Position numbers and translations under genes: made by a program. Positions 43,596-52,092 of a stretch of DNA of 52,447 bases are shown piece after piece; within the stretch, counting starts at the first letter, position 1; each line of letters begins with the position of its first letter. The DNA is from an uncultured Alphaproteobacteria bacterium. Its GTDB lineage: Bacteria; Pseudomonadota; Alphaproteobacteria; Rhodobacterales; Rhodobacteraceae. The notes under the pieces were generated by a model. The model was not told where the DNA came from, did no database searches, and saw only the letters and a list, made by a program, of their open reading frames with translations. The stretch lies in contig CACKFK010000009.1 of assembly GCA_902599445.1 (NCBI GenBank), positions 1-52,447 of the forward strand. The letters run 5' to 3'.

Positions 43596-44153
43596 ATGTA
43601 CTATTACTTAATTGGACTTGGTAGCAATCTACCCTCAGAGACTTTGTCCAGTATAGAAATACTTGAAAAAGCTTTGTTGTCGATGCCAAACTTGGGAATA
43701 AATGTTATTAGGGTAAGCGTTTGGTGGAAAAGCAAGGCTTTCCCGGTTGGTGCAGGTCCAAACTATATAAACGGTGTGGCTAAAGTATCTTCGGATTTCA
43801 CACCTGATAAAATGTTAGAACGCCTAAAGGAGATAGAATTAATTTATGGTAGAAAGAGATCAAAACGCTGGGGAAGTAGAATATTAGATCTAGACTTGCT
43901 GGCCTGTGAAAACATGATTTTACCAAACGAGGTTATTTTCAGAGAGTGGTTTTCATTACCCAAACATAGACAACTAACAAGAGAGCCAAAATATCTGATT
44001 TTACCGCACCCTAGAATACAGGATAGATTATTTGTTCTTAAACCTTTACTGGAGGTGTCGCCAAATTGGGAGCATCCAGTTTTAGGAAAGAAATCGGAAG
44101 AGCTGATAAATGAAATCGATTGGACACCCCAAGACTTTTTAGAACCATTATGA
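43596..44153 (+). CDS. folK: 2-amino-4-hydroxy-6-hydroxymethyldihydropteridine diphosphokinase
   Basis: This pyrophosphokinase (HPPK) activates the pterin for folate synthesis. The N-terminal YLIGLGSNLP and the catalytic RWGSRILDLDLL block are diagnostic, and LPHPRIQDRLFVLKPLLE completes the substrate site. ATG 43596 gives the usual N-terminus; an upstream TTG at 43575 adds seven residues and has AAGGTGAGG 11 bases before it, so it is a real alternative. Length from 43596 is 185 aa. It starts the folK-to-recO cluster. Confidence 0.9.
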   Translation: MYYYLIGLGSNLPSETLSSIEILEKALLSMPNLGINVIRVSVWWKSKAFPVGAGPNYINGVAKVSSDFTPDKMLERLKEIELIYGRKRSKRWGSRILDLDLLACENMILPNEVIFREWFSLPKHRQLTREPKYLILPHPRIQDRLFVLKPLLEVSPNWEHPVLGKKSEELINEIDWTPQDFLEPL

Positions 44154-44228
44154 GATAAAAAATTATGTACGGCCTTGCTTTTTCTTAGTAAAGGTCATAA
44201 ACACGTCTTAACTTTCAGGGAGGTTCTA

Positions 44229-44585
44229 ATGGCAAGAATAACTGTTGAAGATTGTATTGACAAAGTTCCGAATAGGTTCGATTTAGTTTTGCTTGCCGCG
44301 CATCGGGCTAGGGAAATTTCTTTAGGGGCAGAACTAACGGTTGATAGAAATAAGGATAAGAATCCGGTAGTGGCTCTCAGAGAAATAGCTGACGAAACTT
44401 TGACAGCTGACCAAATTCGTGAAGCGGCTATAGAGAGCAAACAGTTACAAATTGAAATTGATGAACCTGAGGAAGATCAGATGGCAGTGCTCATGGGATC
44501 TGAGACAACGGATGATAGCCCAGAAGAAGACATATCAGAAGAAAATCTTTTGAGAGCCCTTATGGAAGCTCAGGAGAGTAAATAA
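44229..44585 (+). CDS. rpoZ: RNA polymerase omega subunit
   Basis: The omega subunit supports RNA polymerase assembly and, in many proteobacteria, ppGpp response. The N-terminal [20 protein letters not shown] and AAHRAREI are strongly conserved. The C-terminus is acidic (DEPEEDQ and [14 protein letters not shown]). The open frame begins at 44175, but ATG 44229 has GGGAGG seven bases upstream and gives the standard 118-aa protein. It is directly followed by the Rel/Spo gene, a functional neighbour. Confidence 0.95.
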   Translation: MARITVEDCIDKVPNRFDLVLLAAHRAREISLGAELTVDRNKDKNPVVALREIADETLTADQIREAAIESKQLQIEIDEPEEDQMAVLMGSETTDDSPEEDISEENLLRALMEAQESK

Positions 44586-44624
44586 GGCCTATTACCTTGG
44601 GTGCATTAACCGAGGCCAACAATT

Positions 44625-46781
44625 ATGATTGGTATTAAAGAGCTTATTGATCCAATAAAAACTTATAATCCCAAGGCAGATTTCGATGCTATAATAAGAG
44701 CTTATGAATATGGCCTTAAGGCACACGAAGGTCAATTTAGAGCATCAGGTGAGCCCTATTTCGTACACCCAATAGAAGTAGCACGTATTGTAGTAGAATT
44801 GAAGCTTGATGAGTCGACAATAAAAACGGCACTTTTGCATGACACGGTAGAGGACACTAATAGATCTCTTAGGCATATTGAGATTAGTTTTGGCTCTGAG
44901 GTTGCTCAGCTTGTGGACGGGGTAACAAAGCTTACCAACTTACAATTGAGCTCCCTAGAAACCAAGCATGCGGAAAATTTCAGAAAATTATTCGTAGCAA
45001 TGAGCAAAGATCTAAGAGTGCTACTTGTTAAACTATCAGATCGTTTACATAATATGAGAACAATCCGTGCTTTGCCTGTAGATAAACAAGTACGAAAATC
45101 GAGAGAAACTATGGAAATTTTTGCTCCACTTGCAGGGCGCATGGGGATGCAGTCTATGCGAGAAGAGTTAGAAGACCTTAGCTTTCGTGTACTGAATCCG
45201 GAGGCTAGGAACTCGATTATCAGGAGATTTTTAACCTTGAGGAAGGAAACCGACGACTTAATACCTAAAATTATGAATGATATTAATCAACAATTAGGAA
45301 AAGAAAAGCTAAATGCACGTGTAACGGGTAGGGAAAAAAAGCCTTACTCGATTTGGAGGAAAATGCAAGACAAGAAAGAGGGGTTTACTCGTTTATCGGA
45401 TATCTTTGGATTTAGGATAGTGACTGAGAATGAAACTGATGCATATATAGCTATGGGAGCTGTTCATCGCCGTTGGAGGGCTGTGCCAGGCAGATTCAAG
45501 GATTACATAAGCCATCCTAAAAGCAATGGTTATAGGTCAATTCATACCACAGTTTCTGGACGAGATGGTAAAAGAGTTGAAGTACAGATCAGAACTAATC
45601 AAATGCATGAGGTCGCAGAGAGTGGGGTAGCTGCACATTGGTCTTACAGAGATGGAGAAAGAGTGGAAAACCCATTTGTTGTTGATCCATTCAAGTGGTT
45701 GAGAAGCCTTAACGATGGATTTATTCACAGTGAGAATCCAAGTGATTTCTTTGAACATGTAAAGTTAGAAATGTTCCAAGATCAGGTGTTTTGCTTTACT
45801 CCAAAGGGGGAAGTTATAAAACTTCCGCGGGGTGGAACGCCAATCGATTTTGCATATGCCATCCATACCAGGATTGGCGATAGTTGTGTTGGGTCAATTG
45901 TTGATGGTCAGCGCGTGCCCCTTTGGTCCAAATTAAAAAATGGCCAATCTGTTTCAATCATAAGATCCGATGCTCAGAAACCGCAATCCAGTTGGGAGTC
46001 AATGGTTGTAACAGGAAGAGCTAAATCGGCAATTCGACGAAAGCTACGCGAAGAGCATAGGGTAGAAAGCATAAAAATAGGCAAAGAAATTGCAAGGGTT
46101 TCTCTGCACAAGATAGGGAAGAAGGCTACTGAAAAAGCTTTAAATACTGCCGCAAGAAAATTAGCCATGAGTAGTAGTGATGATGTTCTTGCAGCTCTTG
46201 GTTCGGTGGAGTTAACAGGTGATGAACTTATTAAGACCCTTTATCCCAAAAAAGTAACAGGACTTTCCTTGCCATTCCTTGGAGCTAGGCATATGACATT
46301 TATAGGTTTAGAGCCAGGTCAGGAAGCAAAAAAAGCATCTTGCTGTATGCCAATACCAGGAGAAAGAATAGTAGGTATTGCCGTTCGAAAAGAGGGTATA
46401 ACTATTCATGCTATAGATTGTGATCATCTTGAGGACTTGGATGACAACTATGAACATTGGATAGATTTGAGGTGGCCTGAAGGTGAAGCACAAACCTCAC
46501 ATCCTACTTGCCTTACTATCTCTATGTATAATGGTGTCGGTGTTTTAGGTCGAATTTGCTCACTTATAGGCGAAAGAGGGGCTAATATCACGAATATTGA
46601 TTTTTTTGATAGGAAACCTGATTTTTATAAAATCATTATAGAAATACATGTAAAAGATCTTAAACATTTATCTGACATAATGACTTCTATAGAGGCTGAC
46701 TCTGATATTTCAGTTGTGGTTAGGACCAGGGAGGGCTCAGGGCGAGCAGAACTAGGTGAAAACAATTTATCTCCTATTTGA
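44625..46781 (+). CDS. rsh: Bifunctional (p)ppGpp synthetase/hydrolase
   Basis: A long RelA/SpoT homologue of 718 aa that makes and degrades (p)ppGpp. In order: an HD hydrolase domain with HDTVEDT intact near residue 71, a synthetase domain around 230-345 (SIWRKMQDKKEGFTRLSDI, then NGYRSIHTTV and EVQIRT), a TGS domain near 395-450 (CFTPKGEVIKLPRGGTPIDF), and a C-terminal ACT domain (after ISMYNGVGVLGRICSLIGE). The intact HD motif supports hydrolase activity, so this is probably the cell's only long RSH. It follows rpoZ after 39 bp. Confidence 0.94.
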   Translation: MIGIKELIDPIKTYNPKADFDAIIRAYEYGLKAHEGQFRASGEPYFVHPIEVARIVVELKLDESTIKTALLHDTVEDTNRSLRHIEISFGSEVAQLVDGVTKLTNLQLSSLETKHAENFRKLFVAMSKDLRVLLVKLSDRLHNMRTIRALPVDKQVRKSRETMEIFAPLAGRMGMQSMREELEDLSFRVLNPEARNSIIRRFLTLRKETDDLIPKIMNDINQQLGKEKLNARVTGREKKPYSIWRKMQDKKEGFTRLSDIFGFRIVTENETDAYIAMGAVHRRWRAVPGRFKDYISHPKSNGYRSIHTTVSGRDGKRVEVQIRTNQMHEVAESGVAAHWSYRDGERVENPFVVDPFKWLRSLNDGFIHSENPSDFFEHVKLEMFQDQVFCFTPKGEVIKLPRGGTPIDFAYAIHTRIGDSCVGSIVDGQRVPLWSKLKNGQSVSIIRSDAQKPQSSWESMVVTGRAKSAIRRKLREEHRVESIKIGKEIARVSLHKIGKKATEKALNTAARKLAMSSSDDVLAALGSVELTGDELIKTLYPKKVTGLSLPFLGARHMTFIGLEPGQEAKKASCCMPIPGERIVGIAVRKEGITIHAIDCDHLEDLDDNYEHWIDLRWPEGEAQTSHPTCLTISMYNGVGVLGRICSLIGERGANITNIDFFDRKPDFYKIIIEIHVKDLKHLSDIMTSIEADSDISVVVRTREGSGRAELGENNLSPI

Positions 46782-46806
46782 CATTTGATTTGAGAAATAA
46801 TGTGAA

Positions 46807-47376
46807 ATGGTTTTTAGAAGAAGAAATAAGAGGACAAAACTTAAGAATTTAAAGGAGCTATTTTTACCTGAAAAGGGCTGGCGAAGAGCGTTTGAATATT
46901 TATCCCTTCGAATACGAAGGCTCCCTGACACTCCACATAGAATTGCGTTAGGCCTGGCTTGCGGGGTATTAGCTTCTTTTACACCTCTTTTCGGATTTCA
47001 TTTCTTGGTAGGAGCTTTGTTAGCATTTTTAGTACGGGCCAATATTTTTGCATCAATTTTAGGAACTTTTTTTGGTAACCCGATTACATTTCCTTTCATG
47101 GTAGCTATAAGCCTTAGGGTAGGTGATATTATTTTAGCTAGAGGAATTAATTCTGGGAATGATCAAATTTCAATTAATGCTTGGAGCCAGGATAACAACC
47201 TCACAACCTTTGAGTTTTTTAAAGAGGTCCTTTTGGAGGTTTATTCTGACAATTTTATGCCTTATGTGGTGGGTGGTTTAACTTGTGGATTATCGATGGC
47301 TTTAATCATTTATTTTCTTTCCAAACCATTGATTATTACTTATCAACGTAGGAAAAGAAGAAGGAGAAACCAATGA
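46807..47376 (+). CDS. DUF2062 membrane protein
   Basis: A 189-aa protein of the DUF2062 family. A basic N-terminus (RRRNKRTK) and the RRAFEYLSLRIRRLPDTPHR segment precede hydrophobic helices at about 55-100 (LGLACGVLASFTPLFGFHFL and the FFGNPITFPF turn) and near 165. Function is unknown; the position between rsh and pdxJ is conserved in alphaproteobacteria. The first ATG (46807) lacks a strong Shine-Dalgarno. pdxJ follows after 41 bp. Confidence 0.85.
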   Translation: MVFRRRNKRTKLKNLKELFLPEKGWRRAFEYLSLRIRRLPDTPHRIALGLACGVLASFTPLFGFHFLVGALLAFLVRANIFASILGTFFGNPITFPFMVAISLRVGDIILARGINSGNDQISINAWSQDNNLTTFEFFKEVLLEVYSDNFMPYVVGGLTCGLSMALIIYFLSKPLIITYQRRKRRRRNQ

Positions 47377-47417
47377 AATCTCTAAGAGACTAGAAAGGGT
47401 AAAGGAATACTAATGAT

Positions 47418-48176
47418 ATGAACGGTGCAAATAAGAAAATACGTCTGGGCGTAAACATTGACCATGTGGCCACTTTACGAAATGCGAGAGGAACCTTCTA
47501 TCCTGATCCACTAAAGATTGCTCTAATGCTCGAACATTTGGGTGTTGATGGCATAACGGTACACTTAAGGGAAGATAGGCGTCATATAATTGATCAGGAT
47601 GTAACTAAATTGGTTGATGAGGTTAGCTTACCAATCAATTTAGAAATGGCTGCAACAAAGGAGATGCAATTAATTGCACTAAATTTGATCCCACATGCAG
47701 TATGTTTAGTCCCGGAACGGAGAGAAGAGAGGACTACTGAGGGCGGTTTAGATGTTGTTAGAGAAGAAAGAGAGTTGAAGGCATTTATTACCCCGTTATT
47801 AGAAAAAAAAATTAGGGTATCTATTTTTGTTTCGGCGCAACTAGAACAGATTGAGGCCGCGGCAAGAATTGGTGCACCAGTTGTTGAATTGAACACAGGA
47901 ATTTTTTGCAATTACTATTGTGAGAATAAAATGGAGGAATATACCAATGAAATTTCCAAGTTAAGAAAAGCTGTTATTTGCGCTAATCAACTTGGCTTGG
48001 AGGTGCATGGGGGGCATGGTTTATCTTATGAGACTGTAAAGTTTGTTGCAGCTATACCAGGAATTCGAGAGTTAAATATTGGGCACTTTTTGATTTCCGA
48101 AGCAATTTTTGAGGGTATTTCTTCTGCTGTCAAAAAAATGCGGAAAGAGATTGATTTGGCACAAAATTGCATGTGA
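47418..48176 (+). CDS. pdxJ: Pyridoxine 5'-phosphate synthase
   Basis: This TIM-barrel enzyme condenses 1-deoxyxylulose 5-phosphate with 3-amino-1-hydroxyacetone phosphate to form pyridoxine 5'-phosphate. GVNIDHVATLRNARGTFYPD near the start, HLREDRRHIIDQDV, the Glu/His-rich PERREERTTEGGLDV loop and GHGLSYETVK are diagnostic. Length is 252 aa. It supplies the cofactor used by lysA, dat and the PatB-like enzyme here. acpS follows after 15 bp. Confidence 0.96.
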   Translation: MNGANKKIRLGVNIDHVATLRNARGTFYPDPLKIALMLEHLGVDGITVHLREDRRHIIDQDVTKLVDEVSLPINLEMAATKEMQLIALNLIPHAVCLVPERREERTTEGGLDVVREERELKAFITPLLEKKIRVSIFVSAQLEQIEAAARIGAPVVELNTGIFCNYYCENKMEEYTNEISKLRKAVICANQLGLEVHGGHGLSYETVKFVAAIPGIRELNIGHFLISEAIFEGISSAVKKMRKEIDLAQNCM

Positions 48177-48191
48177 GATATTAGAAAACGT

Positions 48192-48602
48192 ATGATAATA
48201 GGACTTGGTAATGATATTGTTTCAACTGAAAGGATTGAAAAAGCGGTTCAAAAGTTTGGAGCGCGTTTCGAGAATAAAATATTTTCAAAATTAGAGCGTG
48301 AACTGGCCTGGAAACGTGGTTCACCATGTATTAGAACTTACTCCAGTCGTTGGGCAGCAAAAGAGGCTTTTTTAAAAGCTTTAGGCACGGGAATTAGAAA
48401 GGGAATTTTCTGGAAGGACGTTACTGTAACTAACCTTGTTTCAGGAAAACCACAGCTACTAATAAGAGGTGGCGCATTACTTCATTTGTCTAGGATCACA
48501 CCCCATGATTTGGAAACTGTCATTCACCTTACTATCTCTGATGATGTGCCTTGGGTTAGTGCGGTTGTTATTATCGAGGCAATAAGATCATTGCCCAAAT
48601 AA
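48192..48602 (+). CDS. acpS: Holo-[acyl-carrier-protein] synthase
   Basis: This enzyme transfers 4'-phosphopantetheine from CoA to acyl carrier protein. The metal-binding Asp8 (IIGLGNDIVSTERIE) and Glu near 58 (SRWAAKEAFLKALGTGI) are in place. The length of 136 aa fits the trimeric AcpS type. Its place between pdxJ and lepB is the conserved proteobacterial order. The ATG has AAACG-type weak upstream sequence and is the only plausible start. Confidence 0.95.
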   Translation: MIIGLGNDIVSTERIEKAVQKFGARFENKIFSKLERELAWKRGSPCIRTYSSRWAAKEAFLKALGTGIRKGIFWKDVTVTNLVSGKPQLLIRGGALLHLSRITPHDLETVIHLTISDDVPWVSAVVIIEAIRSLPK

Positions 48603-48644
48603 TTTAAGTTTAGTAGACAAACTAATGTGGGAGTAGGAAACTTT

Positions 48645-49436
48645 ATGAACAAACCTCAAAAATTATTTTCTGAGAGTGTAAAGGAATTCTTTAAAACAGT
48701 CTTCTATGCTTTATTGATAGCAGGTTTGATTCGGACTATCTTATTTCAACCATTTTGGATTCCTTCTGGTTCAATGAAACCGAATCTTTTGATAGGAGAT
48801 TATATTTTTGTTAACAAGTTTGTTTATGGTTACTCCAAATACTCCTGTCCCTTTTCTCTTTGTCCATTTGAAGGTCGTTTATTCTATAATGAACCAAAGA
48901 GGGGTGATGTAGTAGTTTTTAGGCATCCAGCTAATGGTAAGGACTATGTTAAACGGTTAATTGGATTGCCCGGGGATGAGATCTTATTGAAAAGAGGTCG
49001 ATTGTGGATAAATAAAAATAAAGTAGGTGTTAAAAAACTAGAAGATTTTATTGAAAAAAAAGAAAAACAAGGACCATTGGGATCTATTCCACGTTGCAGC
49101 AATTCTCCGGTTGCCTTAGGGGCCCAGTGTCGAAAAAGACAGTTCTTGGAGATAATCAATGGTGAAATTGAAATTAGGACACTAGATATCTCCGATGGTG
49201 AATATGGTGATGACACCACCTCTTTCAAGGTTCCCGAGGGAGAATTCTTTTTCTTAGGCGATAATAGAGATAATTCGCTAGATAGTCGTTTCGGTAGACT
49301 TACTGGTGGGGTAGGTTTTGTAAAAGCACAGAATTTGATAGGCAGAGCTGATGGAATTTTATTTTCATCAGCAGGTAATCTGTTAGTAGCATTTTGGTCT
49401 TGGAGGAAAGATCGATTTTTTAGGGGAGTGAATTGA
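48645..49436 (+). CDS. lepB: Signal peptidase I
   Basis: This inner-membrane protease cleaves Sec and Tat signal peptides. An N-terminal membrane helix (about 18-35) is followed by the catalytic Ser43 in PSGSMKPNLLIGDYIFVNKF and the general-base Lys near 108 in DYVKRLIGLPGD; the LGDNRDNSLDSR block completes the site. GTG 48627 opens the frame, but ATG 48645 has TAGGA upstream and is preferred (263 aa). Its TGA overlaps the TTG of rnc. Confidence 0.95.
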   Translation: MNKPQKLFSESVKEFFKTVFYALLIAGLIRTILFQPFWIPSGSMKPNLLIGDYIFVNKFVYGYSKYSCPFSLCPFEGRLFYNEPKRGDVVVFRHPANGKDYVKRLIGLPGDEILLKRGRLWINKNKVGVKKLEDFIEKKEKQGPLGSIPRCSNSPVALGAQCRKRQFLEIINGEIEIRTLDISDGEYGDDTTSFKVPEGEFFFLGDNRDNSLDSRFGRLTGGVGFVKAQNLIGRADGILFSSAGNLLVAFWSWRKDRFFRGVN

Positions 49437-50119
49437 GACTTAATTTGAACCAAAAAGAGTTATGTGAGCGGATTGATTATACGTTTAGTAATTTAAAGCT
49501 ATTGGAACAAGCGCTGGTTCACTCTTCTTTAAGATCAAGAGGTTCTTCAAATAACCAGCGCATGGAGTTTTTGGGAGATCGGATACTAGGGTTTGTAATT
49601 TCTGACTATCTTTTTAAAACTCACCCGGAATGGCGGGAAGGCATATTGGCATTAAATCTTAACGCATTAGTTTGTAAGGAAGCGTGCTCCGAAGTAGCTG
49701 AAAATGTAGGTTTAGGGAAATCTTTAATCATGGGAAGGTCTGAGTCGAAGTATGGTGGAAGAACCAAGAAAGCAATTTTAGCCGATGCGATTGAGGCGTT
49801 AATAGCTGCCATTTATCTGGATTCAAATATGAGCAATATTAAAAAGGTAATAATAAATTTGTGGCATCAAAAATTAACTAACCTAAGTGAAGTTGAATTA
49901 GATCCTAAAACAACGCTTCAGCATTGGGTTCAAGCTCGAGGCATGAATTTGCCACAATATGTAGATATGAGACGTGATGGGGCTGATCATGACCCAGTTT
50001 TTTATGTGGAAGTCAGGCTCGATAACGGTTTGTCTGCTTTGGGAAAAGAAAAGTCTAAAAGAGGTGCGCAACAATTAGCTGCCAAAGAGCTCTTAAATCA
50101 ACTTGAACAAACCTTATGA
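49433..50119 (+). CDS. rnc: Ribonuclease III
   Basis: This double-strand-specific endoribonuclease processes rRNA and mRNA. The signature RMEFLGDRILGFVI carries catalytic acids, with a second Asp/Glu pair in ADAIEALIAAIYLD. The C-terminal dsRNA-binding domain runs from about residue 150 (TLQHWVQARGMNLPQYV) to the end. Length is 228 aa. It starts with TTG overlapping the lepB stop, with GGGGAG upstream, so it is translationally coupled. era starts within its stop. Confidence 0.96.
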   Translation: MRLNLNQKELCERIDYTFSNLKLLEQALVHSSLRSRGSSNNQRMEFLGDRILGFVISDYLFKTHPEWREGILALNLNALVCKEACSEVAENVGLGKSLIMGRSESKYGGRTKKAILADAIEALIAAIYLDSNMSNIKKVIINLWHQKLTNLSEVELDPKTTLQHWVQARGMNLPQYVDMRRDGADHDPVFYVEVRLDNGLSALGKEKSKRGAQQLAAKELLNQLEQTL

Positions 50120-51015
50120 GAAAGAAAGACAATCAGAAATTTGGAACGATAGCTATCTTAGGAGAAATAAATGTTGGTAAGTCAACTTTATTAAACCAAT
50201 TGATTAACAAAGACATTTCCATTGTGACACATAAGGCAAACACCACTAGGGAGAAAATTAAAGGAATAACTAGTGATGGAGATACTCAAATTGTAATAAT
50301 TGATACTCCCGGACTTTCTTCTACAAGTTTAAGAACTTCACGAGGTTTTCTTAGTCAGGTTTGGGATGCCTTAATCGAAGCTAACTACTTATTTTTAGTT
50401 GTGGACTGTAGGAAACCTATTTCACGTACGTTAACGCAGTTTTTGGATCAGCTTAATAATTCAATAGTAGGGCTTCCTGATGCTGTACTTGTTATAAACA
50501 AGATAGATAGGTGTACAAAGGAAAGGTTACTTGTCAAAAGTAAAGAAATTAATGATTCTTTCACATTCAGAAAGACTTTTATGATATCTGCCTTGAGGGG
50601 GTATGGTGTCAGTGATATGAGATCCTGGATGCTTGCAAATATGCCACAAAAATCCTGGACTTACCCAAAGTCAAAACGGCATGATATGACAATGCAAAAG
50701 TTTCTTAATGAAAAAACCCGGGAAACAATTTTGCTTCGTATACATCAAGAAGTTCCGTACAATTTAGAGGTTGATACATACGAGATCGAAACCTTACGTG
50801 ATGGAAATATTAAGGTGTGGCAGTCAATAAATGTCCAAAACGCCAGACACCGTGCTATGTTAATTGGCAAATCAGGTCATACTATAAAAGCTATTTCAAG
50901 TAGTTCTCGTTTAAAGATAGAAAAAGCTCTAAATAAGAAGGTTCACCTTTTCTTAGACGTCAAATTAAAGAAAAGAAAGCCTGTAAGAATGCAATCTTCA
51001 GAAGGTTTATTTTGA
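50116..51015 (+). CDS. era: GTPase Era
   Basis: This GTPase binds 16S rRNA and aids 30S maturation. The G1 loop is GEINVGKSTLL (a slight variant of the usual GxPNxGKST), G3 is DTPGL, and G4 is NKID. The KH domain at the C-terminus contains RHRAMLIGKSGHTIKAIS. Length is 299 aa. The ATG overlaps the rnc stop, and its own stop overlaps the DUF1491 start. The Ile-Asn in place of Pro-Asn in G1 is unusual but keeps Gly-Lys-Ser. Confidence 0.95.
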   Translation: MRKKDNQKFGTIAILGEINVGKSTLLNQLINKDISIVTHKANTTREKIKGITSDGDTQIVIIDTPGLSSTSLRTSRGFLSQVWDALIEANYLFLVVDCRKPISRTLTQFLDQLNNSIVGLPDAVLVINKIDRCTKERLLVKSKEINDSFTFRKTFMISALRGYGVSDMRSWMLANMPQKSWTYPKSKRHDMTMQKFLNEKTRETILLRIHQEVPYNLEVDTYEIETLRDGNIKVWQSINVQNARHRAMLIGKSGHTIKAISSSSRLKIEKALNKKVHLFLDVKLKKRKPVRMQSSEGLF

Positions 51016-51353
51016 TGCAAGATGAAACCAATGTTCGTATTACTTCTGAAATTTGGGTTGCAGCATATAGAAAAAACTTAGATAAGAAGGGCATACCAAT
51101 ATTTGTAAACAGGGCTGGGAATAAAATTGCTGGTGCAATACTGGTGAAGGTTTCAAAGATGGATGGTATGGCTACACTTTATCATAGGGTTCTTGACAAA
51201 GGGGGTGGCAATTGTTGGATGAAATTTGATGATGGCCCGGAAGAAAAAATAAATCTTATAATAGAGAAACAAAATGCCTTTGATCCCGATCTTTGGGTTT
51301 TAGAGGTTGAGGATCCGAAGGGTCGTCATTATCTTGATGCGGTTCCTCTCTAG
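51012..51353 (+). CDS. DUF1491 family protein
   Basis: A 113-aa protein of DUF1491, a family largely confined to alphaproteobacteria and usually found between era and recO as here. Characteristic segments are RITSEIWVAAYRKNL, IPIFVNRAGNKIAGAILVKV and WVLEVEDPKGRHYLD. No signal peptide or membrane segment is visible. The function is unknown. The ATG overlaps the era TGA, and recO starts four bases after its stop, so it is part of a tightly coupled series. Confidence 0.88.
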   Translation: MMQDETNVRITSEIWVAAYRKNLDKKGIPIFVNRAGNKIAGAILVKVSKMDGMATLYHRVLDKGGGNCWMKFDDGPEEKINLIIEKQNAFDPDLWVLEVEDPKGRHYLDAVPL

Positions 51354-51357
51354 TAAA

Positions 51358-52086
51358 ATGGAATGGACAGACGAAGGAATACTTTTAAATGTAGCACCCC
51401 ACGGGGAAAATTCGGCTATTTTACAGATTTTTACATTGAACAAAGGTCGCCACACTGGATTAATTAGAAATGCATACTCTCCAAAAATGGTTTCAATCTT
51501 ACAGCCTAGTGCTCAGTTATCATTGAACTGGTCTAGTAGGTTAGAAGAGAACTTAGGAAATTTTAAAGTTGATTTACTTAAAACTAGAGCAGACATTCTA
51601 ATGGCCAGTCGAATTGGATTAGCTGCATTCAATTCCCTATCAGCTCTCTGCATATCAATACTGGCTGAAAGAGATCCAATGCCAGAGCTGTACAATGTAA
51701 CAAAACAATTCTTAGACAAAGTTGGGATACATACAGATTGGCAGTTTTTATATCTTGATTGGGAACTGAAACTATTGTCATGTATTGGCTTTGGTCTTGA
51801 TTTAGAAAAATGTGCGGTGACAGAAACAACGGAGGATCTATGTTATATTTCTCCTAAGTCAGGAAAAGCTGTATGCAAAGAAATAGGCATAGAGTACCAC
51901 TCAAAATTACTGCCATTCCCTCCCATATTGCGTTCGAATCAAAGAGGTCGAACTTTCTCTCATCATGATTTGGCTTTAGGCTTAAGTTTGTCAGGATTTT
52001 TTATTGAAAAATGGCTAGATTACTCCATAGAAAACAAAAAAACGCTTATGATTAGAAAAAGGTTTCTCAATTCACTATCAGAATAG
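51358..52086 (+). CDS. recO: DNA repair protein RecO
   Basis: RecO works with RecR to load RecA on gapped DNA in the RecFOR pathway. The N-terminal OB fold begins MEWTDEGILLNVAPHGENSA, and the helical C-terminal part includes LDWELKLLSCIGFGLDLEKC. The usual zinc-binding cysteines are only partly evident (LEKCAV and YISPKSGKAVCKE). The frame is open from 51307, but ATG 51358 gives the family's N-terminus and a length of 242 aa. It is the last gene of the folK-to-recO cluster and converges on the acyl-CoA dehydrogenase gene. Confidence 0.93.
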   Translation: MEWTDEGILLNVAPHGENSAILQIFTLNKGRHTGLIRNAYSPKMVSILQPSAQLSLNWSSRLEENLGNFKVDLLKTRADILMASRIGLAAFNSLSALCISILAERDPMPELYNVTKQFLDKVGIHTDWQFLYLDWELKLLSCIGFGLDLEKCAVTETTEDLCYISPKSGKAVCKEIGIEYHSKLLPFPPILRSNQRGRTFSHHDLALGLSLSGFFIEKWLDYSIENKKTLMIRKRFLNSLSE

Positions 52087-52092
52087 AATGTC

